Positions 54,110-64,000 of a stretch of 64,000 nt of DNA are shown piece after piece. The DNA comes from Congeria kusceri. Lineage: Eukaryota; Mollusca; Bivalvia; Myida; Dreissenidae. The first letter of the stretch is position 1. Each line of letters begins with the position of its first letter. The notes under the pieces were generated by a model that did not search any database, was not told the DNA's origin, and saw only the letters and a program-made list of their open reading frames with translations. The stretch spans positions 1,054,001 through 1,118,000 of the forward strand of contig CM051030.1 in NCBI GenBank assembly GCA_027627225.1, in the 5' to 3' direction. The position numbers and the translations under genes are program-made.

Positions 54110-54655
54110 GTCACGTAACCCATCCGCCATGTTGGTACTGCAAAAAAGCAACCACTGTCTTGTCTTGTACAGTTAAGAATCAAATTCATCCTACAGGGGG
54201 TGTCTGAGGTCGAATCTGTGAAACGCACTGATGCGGGGGAGTGCACGGAACACATGTCCCCACCTCTAGTTTTGTTTCCTTTATCGAATGGCAAAAGATT
54301 CAATTAAGATGCATACAATTATATGGTAATATAATTTAATTTAATTTATAAATATGGTATCTTATGGTATAGTCCGTTTTCCGACACGATATTTCACACA
54401 ACAACGTGTTTAAGACCACTGTTTCTTTTTCAGACTTTACCCGTTGATGTTTTATTGGAAAGCGTTTTTGAAAGTTTAAATGTTTCGATTTTTTAGTTAA
54501 TAGTACGCAGGTGCGTATGCCGGTGCACGCCATAGGCTCTTGCCACTGAAAAACAGAATTCATATTACGGACATTTTAATGCACACACTACACGTCCTAG
54601 CAAGCCCTCTGTCATTACACGAAGTGTCTTTTGTAACCCCTTTCATTCGTGACGT
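54110..54655. other. No gene seen (downstream of the mucin-like gene)
   Basis: Contains 'ccgccatgttggtactgc' but no credible frame. The small minus frames at 54037-54563 have no domain. Confidence 0.45.
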
Positions 54656-54659
54656 AGTT

Positions 54660-55150
54660 ATTATGCCCCGCACACTAAAATAGGCCTTTCACAAATCTCT
54701 GAGATTTGACTGGTTCCGAGCAATGCCCGTATCAAATCCCTGCCGGCACGAACTTCCAAGTGACCATTGTCAGATCACATTGTGTAAATGGTGTATACAT
54801 TAAAGAAAACAATGTTGACATCGTTAAATCATTGAGCTGTTATGTTTATTTTTTTAGTTATACCTTTTTTCAACTCTCAGTATTTATATCTAGACCGATA
54901 ATGCAGTATTTCTGAGGGTGTTTAATAAAAAATAATATTTCCTTATTTGGAAGTATTTACATGGTGATGGAAATGGTTATTGTAACTTTTTAAAAATGTG
55001 AACAATAAAGCACGTGAGGCCTGTTCTGTACAGTGGAAGACCTTTCCGCGGAAATGGCCCTTTTCCGCTATTCAGTCATACCGTTAACTGCTAAGGGAAA
55101 GTACTTCTGCGATAAGTACTTCCTTTCCCCAAACTAGGTTACTTCCCTTG
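54660..55150 (+). repeat. Dispersed repeat, paralogue of 49540-49910
   Basis: 'tgagatttgactggttccga' + 'gcaatgcccgtatcaaatcc' and later 'taagtacttcctttccccaa' match the other copy in order. Confidence 0.55.
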
Positions 55151-55418
55151 CCTAAACACGAGCGATTACTCGTGAACTTTTGATTGATAATGGCGAGATA
55201 AGCGAATAATTACAAGATTAATGTATTTTATTATCGTATATCTTACAAACGGTGTCAATGAAATAAAATCTGAACTAGCCAATTTAATTAAATTAAATTA
55301 TGACTTCTGTTTCAAATAATCGTCAACAATCGGATGAAAATCGACAGCATACGCAATACAGGTGTAATTCAATTACAAATTTAAGTAAACGGGAGTGAAA
55401 AGACTAGATGCGAAACGA

Positions 55419-55750
55419 TGCACCTATCAAAATACACCCCCCCCCCCCCCCGGCGGGCATATACGGAATTCGACACGCTGAGTAATTCCGGGTCCCGGGA
55501 AATAGACTTTGGTCGGATTTTGGATCCCGTAATGTTATTGCCCCTCCCCCCCTACCCCCATGGGCCATTTGCACTAAGCATCTCCCACTGCATGGATTTA
55601 GGCAAGCTTACTTTGCTCTAGGGTGGGTAGATCTATTTAAACCAGAGATCTATTAACAAACATTATTGATAGATCTTTGATTAGACCCCAAAAATATAAT
55701 TAGTCAAATTCCCCTGGGTCAGCCCGCGTCCCCCTCCATTATGTTAATTC
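55419..55750 (+). mobile_element. MITE family C, copy 3 (right end degraded)
   Basis: 'tgcacctatcaaaatacacc' then 'gggtcccgggaaatagactt' and 'gctctagggtgggtagatct'. The expected 'ttgatcggtgca' end is absent. Confidence 0.7.
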
Positions 55751-55769
55751 TTTACGGTATTATTGTTAT

Positions 55770-56110
55770 AATCATGAACAAACCATGAACACGCTCATTT
55801 TTGATTACTTTAACAAAATATCTTCTTAAGGACGGAGTGGACAAATAATTCAGAAATAATTTTTGATTTATCGTTGTTTATCGGCCAATAAACAATCATT
55901 TTGAGTTCTGATGCGTAGGAATTAAATAGTATCATGTTAGAATAATGAACAAACCATGAACAAAACTTACTTTTGATTTGTTTAACAAAATATATACTTA
56001 AGGATGGAGTGGACATATAATGAAGAAATCATTTTCGATTTATCGTTGTTTAAAGGCCAATTAACAACGATTTGGAGTTCTGATGCGTAGAAATTAAACC
56101 CCGAGGGAGT
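55770..56110 (+). repeat. Tandem duplication of about 170 bp containing an FB-A left end
   Basis: 'tgaacaaaccatgaacacgc' (55775) and 'tgaacaaaccatgaacaaaa' (55947) both lead through 'tttaacaaaatat', 'cttaaggacggagtggaca' and 'gaaataatttttgatttatc'. FB-A and its left flank were therefore copied together. Confidence 0.65.
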
Positions 56111-56346
56111 TAGCCACGTATCAGAACGACAAAGAGTTGTTTATTGGCCGATACACAACGATAATGCGAAAATTATTTCGATTCTGACTAACGTGATTTT
56201 ACTATTTTTGCGATTGGAATGAGAACTACAATTTATTTTGCTCCGCTCAAAATCGGGACTTCTTTTTGCGTTGTTTATTGGGTAGTCTAACAACGATAAT
56301 TTTGTTCTTTGTCTATAGAAAAATTAGCGAGTATTATGTTAGAATA
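56025..56346 (+). mobile_element. Fold-back family FB-A, full-length copy
   Basis: 'gaagaaatcattttcgattt' to 'ttagcgagtattatgttaga', with 'gagttctgatgcgtagaaat' and 'cacgtatcagaacgacaaag' as the symmetric middle. Confidence 0.75.
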
Positions 56347-56559
56347 ATAAAAATATATGCTGATAATACGAGTAGGCCTACTTATATATTGTTTAATAAA
56401 TGTGATGTGCATATCGGATTATCAACCATAAACTCTATTAAAAAAACCCAATTCGTTCCCACATTTCTGTGCACATTCATCTATATGGACGTACAGGATC
56501 CCAAATTCATTTAAAGATCTATTAATAAACATATCTGATTCATTTGACGTTTTCCTTTC

Positions 56560-56950
56560 TACCTTCGAAGAGTGAATGTACGATCTTACAACATACATAG
56601 TGGCATAAATTAAAACAATCCGATTAAGTTAAATACCATAGATTTCGATTAAAAATGGAAGTAAAGTTCATAAGAACCGTTGATGTAATCCGAATTGTTG
56701 GTTATTTATTTAATTACCAAACAGTTTTCGGCTGTATAGCCGGTAACTCCATTAAATGTCTACTCGACGGGTTGTTTTAGGTTACACAACACTAATAAAC
56801 GATGCAAAAGTCGACATTCGTTTTTATTGATTTATTCGATATTTTAGTGTTTTCTGCGTCATTTCTATGTTAAGCTGTCTGCTTTCAAATTATTTTGTCA
56901 CTTTTATCTGCTTAGTTTGAAAATAATTGATATGAAAGAACGTACATACA
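56560..56950 (+). repeat. Segment paralogous to 53510-53911
   Basis: Order and orientation are the same as at 53510: 'gtgaatgtacgatctta', 'aaaaatggaagtaaag', 'gttttaggttacacaacact' and 'tttgaaaataattgatat'. No equivalent of exon 13 follows. Confidence 0.65.
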
Positions 56951-59600
56951 CCCTTGACCTGTATTATATGGTACATAAGTTCGTTCTTTCCGTCAAAAGC
57001 AAACAATGTACTCTCACAGATAATAATAAAATAATCACGCTTAGCGAGCGTGCGCGGCGGCCATCTTGGAGGTATTCCTTCCTCTGTGTACAATAACAAC
57101 AGTTACCGATTTCAGATAAATGCAACAAAATAGCTAATTATCGTTCAAACAAAGAGAAATACGGGTCTTTCATACAGAATACCAGATATAATAACTACAA
57201 GTGTAAAAAAATCGTGATTTAATGAAAGAAAAAGGCTTGCATGGCTGTCAGTGTCAATCTCCATCTCCTGAGTGGCACACGTTTAAAGAACACTGAAATA
57301 TGTTCTTACCACATTAGCTAAAGTATGTTGACAGTTATGATAAATAATATGTAGTTATTAATCGAAGTGCCATTGTCAATCTGTGAATGTGGGAGATAAT
57401 TTCAGGACAATGTGTCCCTATGTAAAAATTAGCCTTAATACATATTTAACTACATTCTTCACAATCACAGAATATTTGGATGTTTTCCAATAGCATAACA
57501 AATAGCAGTTTAAATGGTGATCATAAATCTTTTCATTTATGCAGTTTGCTTAATTATTAATCTATTGTGTCATTTTATTTTTTAGAAAAGATGTCGAAAT
57601 TACTCGCCAGGGACCATCCAGACGCTCGCTTTTGATAAATAGGAGAATAGACCCACGGATGGACAAACTGAGAATCTAGCCACCACTTTGTTTAATATTG
57701 AATAACAAATTTCAGGTGTTTGTGTGATGTTATTGATAATGATTGTGTGATCATAAGTAAATTGTTTGAATGGATGTTTTTGATATATATAAATATGGTA
57801 TTGATTTGAGCATGATCTTATAATTTGGTAATTGTAATGATATTATTACTAAACAAAGACAAATTAACTATTTTCTCAATGCTTAAAGAGGAATAGGGTA
57901 AATAAAATTAATAACACATATTAAAAGCGTCTACTTTTTATTGCTTTTCAAGAAAAGAAAATATAAACACAATGACATGCAGTCAAAAGTGATCAACTAT
58001 TTTATTAAGAAACCATACATATTAAAAGAAAAATACAGGTTGATAACAATAAAAAAAATAATCCATCAAAAACATGGCATCTTTCTTTGTACTCTACATT
58101 CTTGAGGTTTGACGGTTACTGAATCTGAAATTTTGTTAATAATATAACACATTAAAATAAATAATACCAATATTTCATTGTTTACTTAAGGTATTATTTT
58201 TATACAATATTAATAATATGATACACATTAAAATAATTAATACCAATAATTAGAGAAATCTTAAATGTATAGATACTGTACATAACAACATTGGAGATCT
58301 GACAGTTAAACAAAATATAATATTCCAAAATGCATTAATAAATTTAATAACAACAAGACGTAATCATTAAAGTTTAATTGTGGCCAACACCGAAAACATA
58401 AAAGCTGCTATGTGTGTATACACAGTCAGAATATGAACACACTTGTAGGATATCTATCGGTTATTTTTAGTCATTGTACGCTTCAGAAAACATGAGCATT
58501 TTTCTTGTTGAGTCATATAATTATATTTAGATAGTCCGGAGAATACCTCCAATATGGCCGCCAACCGGTGTTACGGTAAAATTATACCTCGTCGTGAAAA
58601 CGGTCTAGAGGTTACGCATGCGCAAATAAATTCCTTCATTGTTACATATAAAATATTCAATGTTTGATCTCAATTTTCACCATGACCAAGCGACTTCCCA
58701 ATATATCACCATACATTGTTGGAAAGGTAAGGCCATAACCTTTTGAAAAAAAAGCATGCCAAACATTTCTATACGTTGTAACTCAAAATATTTACCTTTG
58801 AATAAACACACCGGTTTTGACAGGCATGGGGGCTGCCATTTTGTGCATGAATACATGGGCCAAAAGTTATGAAGCTGGGAACCATTTAAGATAAAGTAGT
58901 GCCTATTACTGTCTTTTTTCTTATTTCTTACATATATACCTTTAAATTGATACCAAAACATATCATTTAAAGTGTATTTTCAAAATCATATGCATTATAC
59001 ACTGAACCCTATGTGTTTATTATGTAACAGGGCGAATTATCGCCCTGTTATTTTGATATAACTATTACCTCCCTTTAGGATGCGTTATTATAAATAACCT
59101 TTATAATTCAGTATAATAATATTTTCTATGTGTCTCTCTATTATTTATAAGCATTGTTTCAAATACACATAATGTTTAATTGTTTGCTTGTATGTTTATA
59201 TTATTTTGTATATAATCATATTTCAGGTATTGAGTGACAGGTCGGCCTTCCCACCTTTTGGGCAAGGTAATTGGGTTGATCCCAATGAGTAGTCGCAGAT
59301 GATAAACCATTTGGTATAGTGAAGGGTTTGGAATCCTGATATATCGCTATTTCATTTCCTTGAATTTAACTCTAACTGAAGAATTAATAATAATAAAATT
59401 GCAGTGTTAAAACATCCAACATCTTGGTCCCTTTTATTACAACCTTCGTTAAGGTGAACATAGGACCCGGGTATAATAACGACGCTGTTACAATGATCTA
59501 AATGATGTAACCCTGAGGATGTGACTTCCGTTTTGGTGTAATTTGACCTCAATCTCTGGTAGCATGTTTGAATGGTGGAATGTAGCCTGCACTACTTTCC
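56951..59600. other. No gene recognised; two YY1-like 'ggcggccat' motifs
   Basis: 'gcggcggccatcttggaggt' (57053) and, inverted, 'gaatacctccaatatggccg' + 'cc' (58544) are matching sequences 1.5 kb apart. They could be element ends or regulatory sites. Spliced-looking segments such as 57593-57715 lack coding capacity. The frame at 58677-58961 (minus) has no domain. Confidence 0.35.
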
Positions 59601-59614
59601 ATTATATTACTGTT

Positions 59615-59696
59615 TGGGGTAAACGCACTTCCGGATAAATAGAACGCTAGGGCAGACGAAGCTAGTTTAACGTGTTCGTTATCCGTTTATACAATT
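59615..59696 (+). promoter_or_regulatory. Putative promoter and leader of the glycerol-3-phosphate dehydrogenase gene
   Basis: 'gcacttccggata' (an ETS-like CTTCCGG core at about 59628) and 'ggataaatag' precede a short leader ending at the ATG. No canonical TATA box is obvious. Inference from position. Confidence 0.35.
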
Positions 59697-59740
59697 ATGA
59701 GCGAGCGAAAGAGGGTTTGCATTGTTGGCTCAGGCAACTG
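59697..59740 (+). CDS. Glycerol-3-phosphate dehydrogenase [NAD(+)], first coding exon (partial gene)
   Basis: ATG at 59697 encodes MSERKRVCIVGSGN, then 'tg' of a split Trp codon and the donor 'gtaatg' (phase 2). Animal cytosolic glycerol-3-phosphate dehydrogenase begins with a basic stretch and V-C-I-V-G-S-G-N-W, the first beta strand and Gly-rich loop (G-x-G-x-x-G/A) of its NAD-binding Rossmann fold, and a first intron at this Trp is plausible. The enzyme interconverts dihydroxyacetone phosphate and glycerol 3-phosphate in the cytosol, linking glycolysis to lipid synthesis and redox balance. I found no continuation 'G-S-A-I-A' before base 64000, so later exons must be outside. GPD1 and GPD1-like cannot be told apart from 15 residues. 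Confidence 0.8.
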
Positions 59741-62700
59741 GTAATGTAGAAATTATGCAAACGAAATTTCGTGTTTTTTTTAGACCGTTTGCGTCTAGTT
59801 TAACGTGTTGAAATATAAAATATCCGGTGTGCATGTACCAAGTTGCTCTGAATATCCTTGATATCGCGGTCGGGTCATCGTACCTGTTGTCGATTGGGGA
59901 TTTCACTTAGCTATCTATTCGCATCTCTGTCTGTTTGCGAATTGAATAAATGTTCTACTTTTACCACCGCGTTTGTGATATATGTTGTATTTGTTTACTT
60001 GGTCTTTGTCAAGTTGTTCTTAACTGAAAGTCGGGTAACCCTATGTGCTTAACATTAATACAGGGAAAGATCTAGGATCTAAAAAGGTACAGGGTGCTGC
60101 TAAAAATGAGCTAAATCCAGGGTTTTCTTGAGCCCATTGTTTCTAATTATGTTTTTTAAGCATAGTCTATTCATTTGTATTTGAATATTTGCAAAAAGTT
60201 GATGAATTTTAAAAGATATTCATCATTTCTGTGTTGAACAGTCCAGAGGGGTAGCAGGGGATAACCATAAAGGAGCACGATGCAGCACCCTGCTATTTTG
60301 CTCTAGATCTTTCAACAATGTGAGTTCATTTTCACCCGATAGTGATACAACATTAGCAACCTGCTGCGATGAATGGGTAAAGCCAATAATGCGTTGGATG
60401 ATTTTTCACGTTTATTCAGACAAATGACAGCGAAAGACATCAAACCTGACCCATTAAAACAACGATTTAAGACAACGGCAATTATGCAACAACATGACAA
60501 CAACCATAACTGCAACAACTACTATGATTCTCTACAATTACAATATTACAAAAATGTAAAGAAGTACTAAAAAACTACTATAAATCCAGCAATTATATCC
60601 TGGAGTGCCCATGTTCCGATGACATCAGAAACTGATCTATTCAGATATATTCAGTGAACTTTAAAAAATAAAAATATTTACTGATATTGAAAAAATCATC
60701 ATTTATCTCTCAACTAGATCTACAACAAATTATTTGCACTTTTGTCAAGCCAAAATGACCAACAAATGGAAAATGCATTTGCTAGTAACATATTTAACAT
60801 ATATAACATATAATGCCAACATGAATTTGTTCAACATTTTGATGACACACTATAACAACATGAAATATATATTGTGTTGCTTTGTTTTTTTAACAGTACT
60901 TCACTTTTATGTTATCCATTCATCAATTGTCAACATTGTAGACAAAATTAACTAGATGTTTCTTATGGGTTTTTTTTTTCAGAAACTTTGGCACAATAGC
61001 AGACACCGTGTCAAAAATAACAAAAAATGTGGCTGTTTTTATATATTTAATGAAAAATGATTATAAATTAATATTTTTCAAATATTCGTTCTGTTTTGCA
61101 TGATTTTCGAATCAATTCCAACAAAATAAATAATTAATCCTACCCTAAAATACACTGATAATTTAAAACAATGGATCATTGGAATATGGACCCACTCGGA
61201 ATTAGGGCCTTCTACGATATAATAAACTTAAATGGTTTAACATATCATATCTACAAATATACAAGCTGGATGCACAAATATTATTGAAATTATAATATTA
61301 CATTAATGATTATAACAATAATTAATCACAGAAAACATCAGTGACTGGGAAAGGATTTTTCCATATGAGATAATTTCTCATCTCCACAAAAATATATGGG
61401 CTTTGTTAAAAATCTATTGGATTTCCTCAGATTTTTATGGGATTTACAGCAATTACATTTTATGAACGTCTGTTTTAATCGAGAAAATCCTTCAAGAAGT
61501 AATGAGCGTCTGTTGATATTGATTTTTCAGACTGCCGCATTAATTTTATGGATTAAATCTCTCCATATATGACAAAAGTGCAAACCATTCCGAACATGGT
61601 ATATTGTACGGCTGCGTTTTCCGATACATGCCCAAAAATGTCGGTGCGACGTAAAATCGCATTAGCGAACATTTCTATGCGATTTTTCTCTTTATTATGC
61701 GCAAATATAGCATTTCGCAGGGGTTTTCCAGACACTGAAACATGAAAAGACCAATAGTAAATGTTTTTATTTTTTTCCTCATTTTGAAATACAGCCTTGC
61801 AGTAGATCAGTTGATATAATTTTTATATAAATATGAATGTTTTAAAGGTTTCAACAATTAGTGCATATATGAAGTCAACATAATACATTGTCCAGGAATG
61901 TATGATGTAGCGCTTAAAATTGACATGGAGTTGTCATACAATTATGTTTCCTTTAAGAAAAATATTTTAAATTAAGTTCATAAAAAAGATTTTTACGGCA
62001 ACAAATGCCTACTTAGTATGTGAACGGTTCATCTTAAATATAAGAAAAAAAAGGAATACAAAATTTGCAGCATTGTAGTCCAAGTACCAGTTTCAGAGAC
62101 CTTTTATATTTGTGTGCTTGAGGCTTCGAAATAACCCTCCTTGCCCGAAGCCCTATTCTGGGTAAGGTAAAATTTTAACCTACATGTATTGTGGAATCAC
62201 TTGAATTCGCGGGGTACAAATTTCGCGCACTTGCGATTGTGGACATATTCACGCGGTCTTAAATTCGCGCAAGTATGATTTTGAAAAAAATAATCGAGAA
62301 TCGGGTTTTAAACAAAATATGTGTCAATTATGTAGTAAAATGACCAACCAGGAAGACCCCAAATGAAGGGTCCTTCATCTTCTTCGTTACAATAAACACG
62401 TGTATTAGTACCGGATTAGGCTCTTAATTGACAACAGTGGTCTAGTGGATAAATATATCGTATCGTATAGGTCCACTTCTGACGAACAGGGTGTGCAGAT
62501 TTATGGGAGACAATACAATAGATACTTAATATATCACGCTATGTCAAACAGACACCTTGATGTTAACAAAATGCAAATTGAAATACTCTTCGGTTCCACA
62601 TCGGGGGCGCTAATTCTTTACTCAAAAGGTCAACTTGTTAAAACAAACTGTCAGCTTCGGCACATTACCTGTTTATACCAAATTAATTTTTTAATTAAAG

Positions 62701-64000
62701 ACATGCACAGTATGCATTTCAAACTTTGTTTCATAGATTACTGTACTAGTATTATATATCTATAAATAACATTTTCATTATCCTTCTACTCATTGTATTA
62801 CGAGTGTTCAAAATAATGCCTGTGGGCAACTGTGCTATATAAATACAGTTGTGTTTGTTACGCTCTACGAAACTTTTATACATAAGTAAAGATCTCAATG
62901 TTCTCTGCGCTACAAACTTTTTATAAAGTAATCAATGCACCCACGCTTTCCATGGGGCTGACGTGACGTTGTACATGACAGCATAATTTTCGCGTGTTTT
63001 TCTAGCAAAACAAAGAATTTACTTGAAATACATATGCAGTTTAATAAATTTTAATTGTAAAAGAGAATTCGTGTTTACGTCACGTGAACAGTAATATTCG
63101 GATAGGCGTTTCTGATTGCGAAATGATTATACATGTTTTGAAATGAATTACATGTACAAGAAATAATATTATATTTTATATACGAATGGAATATTTTACA
63201 TATGGATATAACACCTCATGAATGTTAACATCAATGAAAAAGCTGAGTTAATTAGGTTTATGATGGTACTTAAATGTACGAAAACTTTCACAATTTAATA
63301 TTTTAAAAAAGGCCTTCATTCATCAGAATAGAGCAATAAAACATTCAAAAACGTTCATTAAGACATTCACATCGTGACATACATACCAATCTGCGTATAT
63401 TAATGAACAATTACCGACGTACATTTGAACGAACGTGTAAGCTCCCAATGTTTGCTACACAACAAAATCGGTAAATATTCGCAGTGGTCATAAATTTGCG
63501 CAATGGTTGGAGCGCAAAAAGCGCGAAAATTCGACCACCGTGAAAATTAGTGATTGCACAATATCTTATGAAAACGGGCAATTACAAGAAGGATGAAAAA
63601 TTGTTGGTGTATCAAATGCAGCCTTCCCCAGGATTTTTGTCAGGCGCCACGGTCCCGATAGGGGTGGGTTAAATTACCTTGAATAATTTTTTTGCGGCAC
63701 GGTGCGTTTTAGCTGTTAAATTTAAGGCTAATACGTATCCAATTGTGAATAAACGATTAAACGAAATAAAATAAAGGAAACATCATCGTTTAAACTGTAT
63801 ACCTGTAGACTTTTAAAAGCAAAAGCATCGTTGTTGCAAAACTGAAAGTAACAATTTTTTCCGGATGTTTATGTCCAGTGCGCATCACATTCGCACAGGG
63901 ACGTTATGGTCAAATCCACTATTCTCGTCTCTTGAATTTTTAGGTTACACTCTATCTACTTACGGAGCCTCTTTTTTCTATTAATTATGTTCATATGGGC
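59741..64000 (+). other. Intron 1 of the glycerol-3-phosphate dehydrogenase gene (to the window end)
   Basis: AT-rich, with no exon recognised. Short frames at 60373, 60734, 61553 and 62445 lack domains. 'gaattcgcggggtacaaatt' + 'tcgcgcac' (62204) and 'gtaaatattcgcagtggtca' (63470) look like decayed repeats. Confidence 0.5.
60065..60313. mobile_element. Small MITE, about 249 bp
   Basis: 'gaaagatctaggatct' + 'aaaaaggtacagggtgctgc' at the left is mirrored by 'gcagcaccctgctattttgc' + 'tctagatctttc' at the right. A target duplication is not clear and there is no coding content. Confidence 0.65.

Noticed and set aside
58677..58961. 94-codon minus frame
   Set aside because: No domain or splice context; composition rich in Phe/Trp/Cys/Met is typical of a chance frame in repeats.
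1..64000. CRISPR array or bacterial operon
   Set aside because: Tandem arrays here have no unique spacers between conserved repeats, and all gene structure is eukaryotic with introns.

Overview
This is animal nuclear DNA, AT-rich and intron-rich, and packed with short non-autonomous repeats. I read it as a bivalve, most likely a dreissenid (zebra or quagga mussel). The basis is a repeat built around 'gcgtaaagtgtcgtcccgga' and 'ttagcctgtgcagtccgcac', which I associate with Dreissena, together with other mollusc-type families: tRNA-derived SINEs, a CR1-like LINE with an esterase domain, and the 'gggcccgtattcacaaagc' fold-back repeats. The species is inference. There are no bacterial-style genes, and most long reading frames here are translations of tandem repeats.

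Layout. 1-14055: no convincing gene. It is a mosaic of tandem arrays (units of about 21, 63, 50, 120 and 165 bp), fold-back elements and a hAT-type MITE. 14056-20760 (minus strand): one nearly full-length but dead CR1-like LINE. Its ORF1 carries a 12-residue tandem repeat, a coiled coil, an SGNH esterase domain and a zinc knuckle. Its ORF2 carries an endonuclease and a reverse transcriptase broken by a 136-bp duplication. 20900-32240: minisatellites and large inverted repeats, plus one doubtful 102-residue reading frame.

32255-54086 (plus strand): the main gene. I assembled thirteen exons whose splice sites and reading phases all agree. They encode a secreted protein of about 592 residues: a signal peptide, a short Cys-rich segment, a long Thr/Ser/Gly/Asn/Pro-rich mucin-like middle with tandem repeats, and a second Cys-rich segment repeating the Cys spacing of the first. 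The exons are GC-rich and stand out from AT-rich introns. The introns hold two tRNA-derived SINEs flanked by clear target-site duplications, a 22-bp minisatellite, an intron made almost wholly of trinucleotide repeats, and many fold-back elements. I do not know the function. A mucus, byssus or shell-matrix role is a guess from composition.

54100-59600: repeats and a local segmental duplication; no gene is recognised. 59697-59740 (plus strand): first coding exon of an NAD-dependent glycerol-3-phosphate dehydrogenase (N-terminus MSERKRVCIVGSGNW). The rest of that gene must lie beyond the right edge. 59741-64000 is its first intron, with one small MITE.
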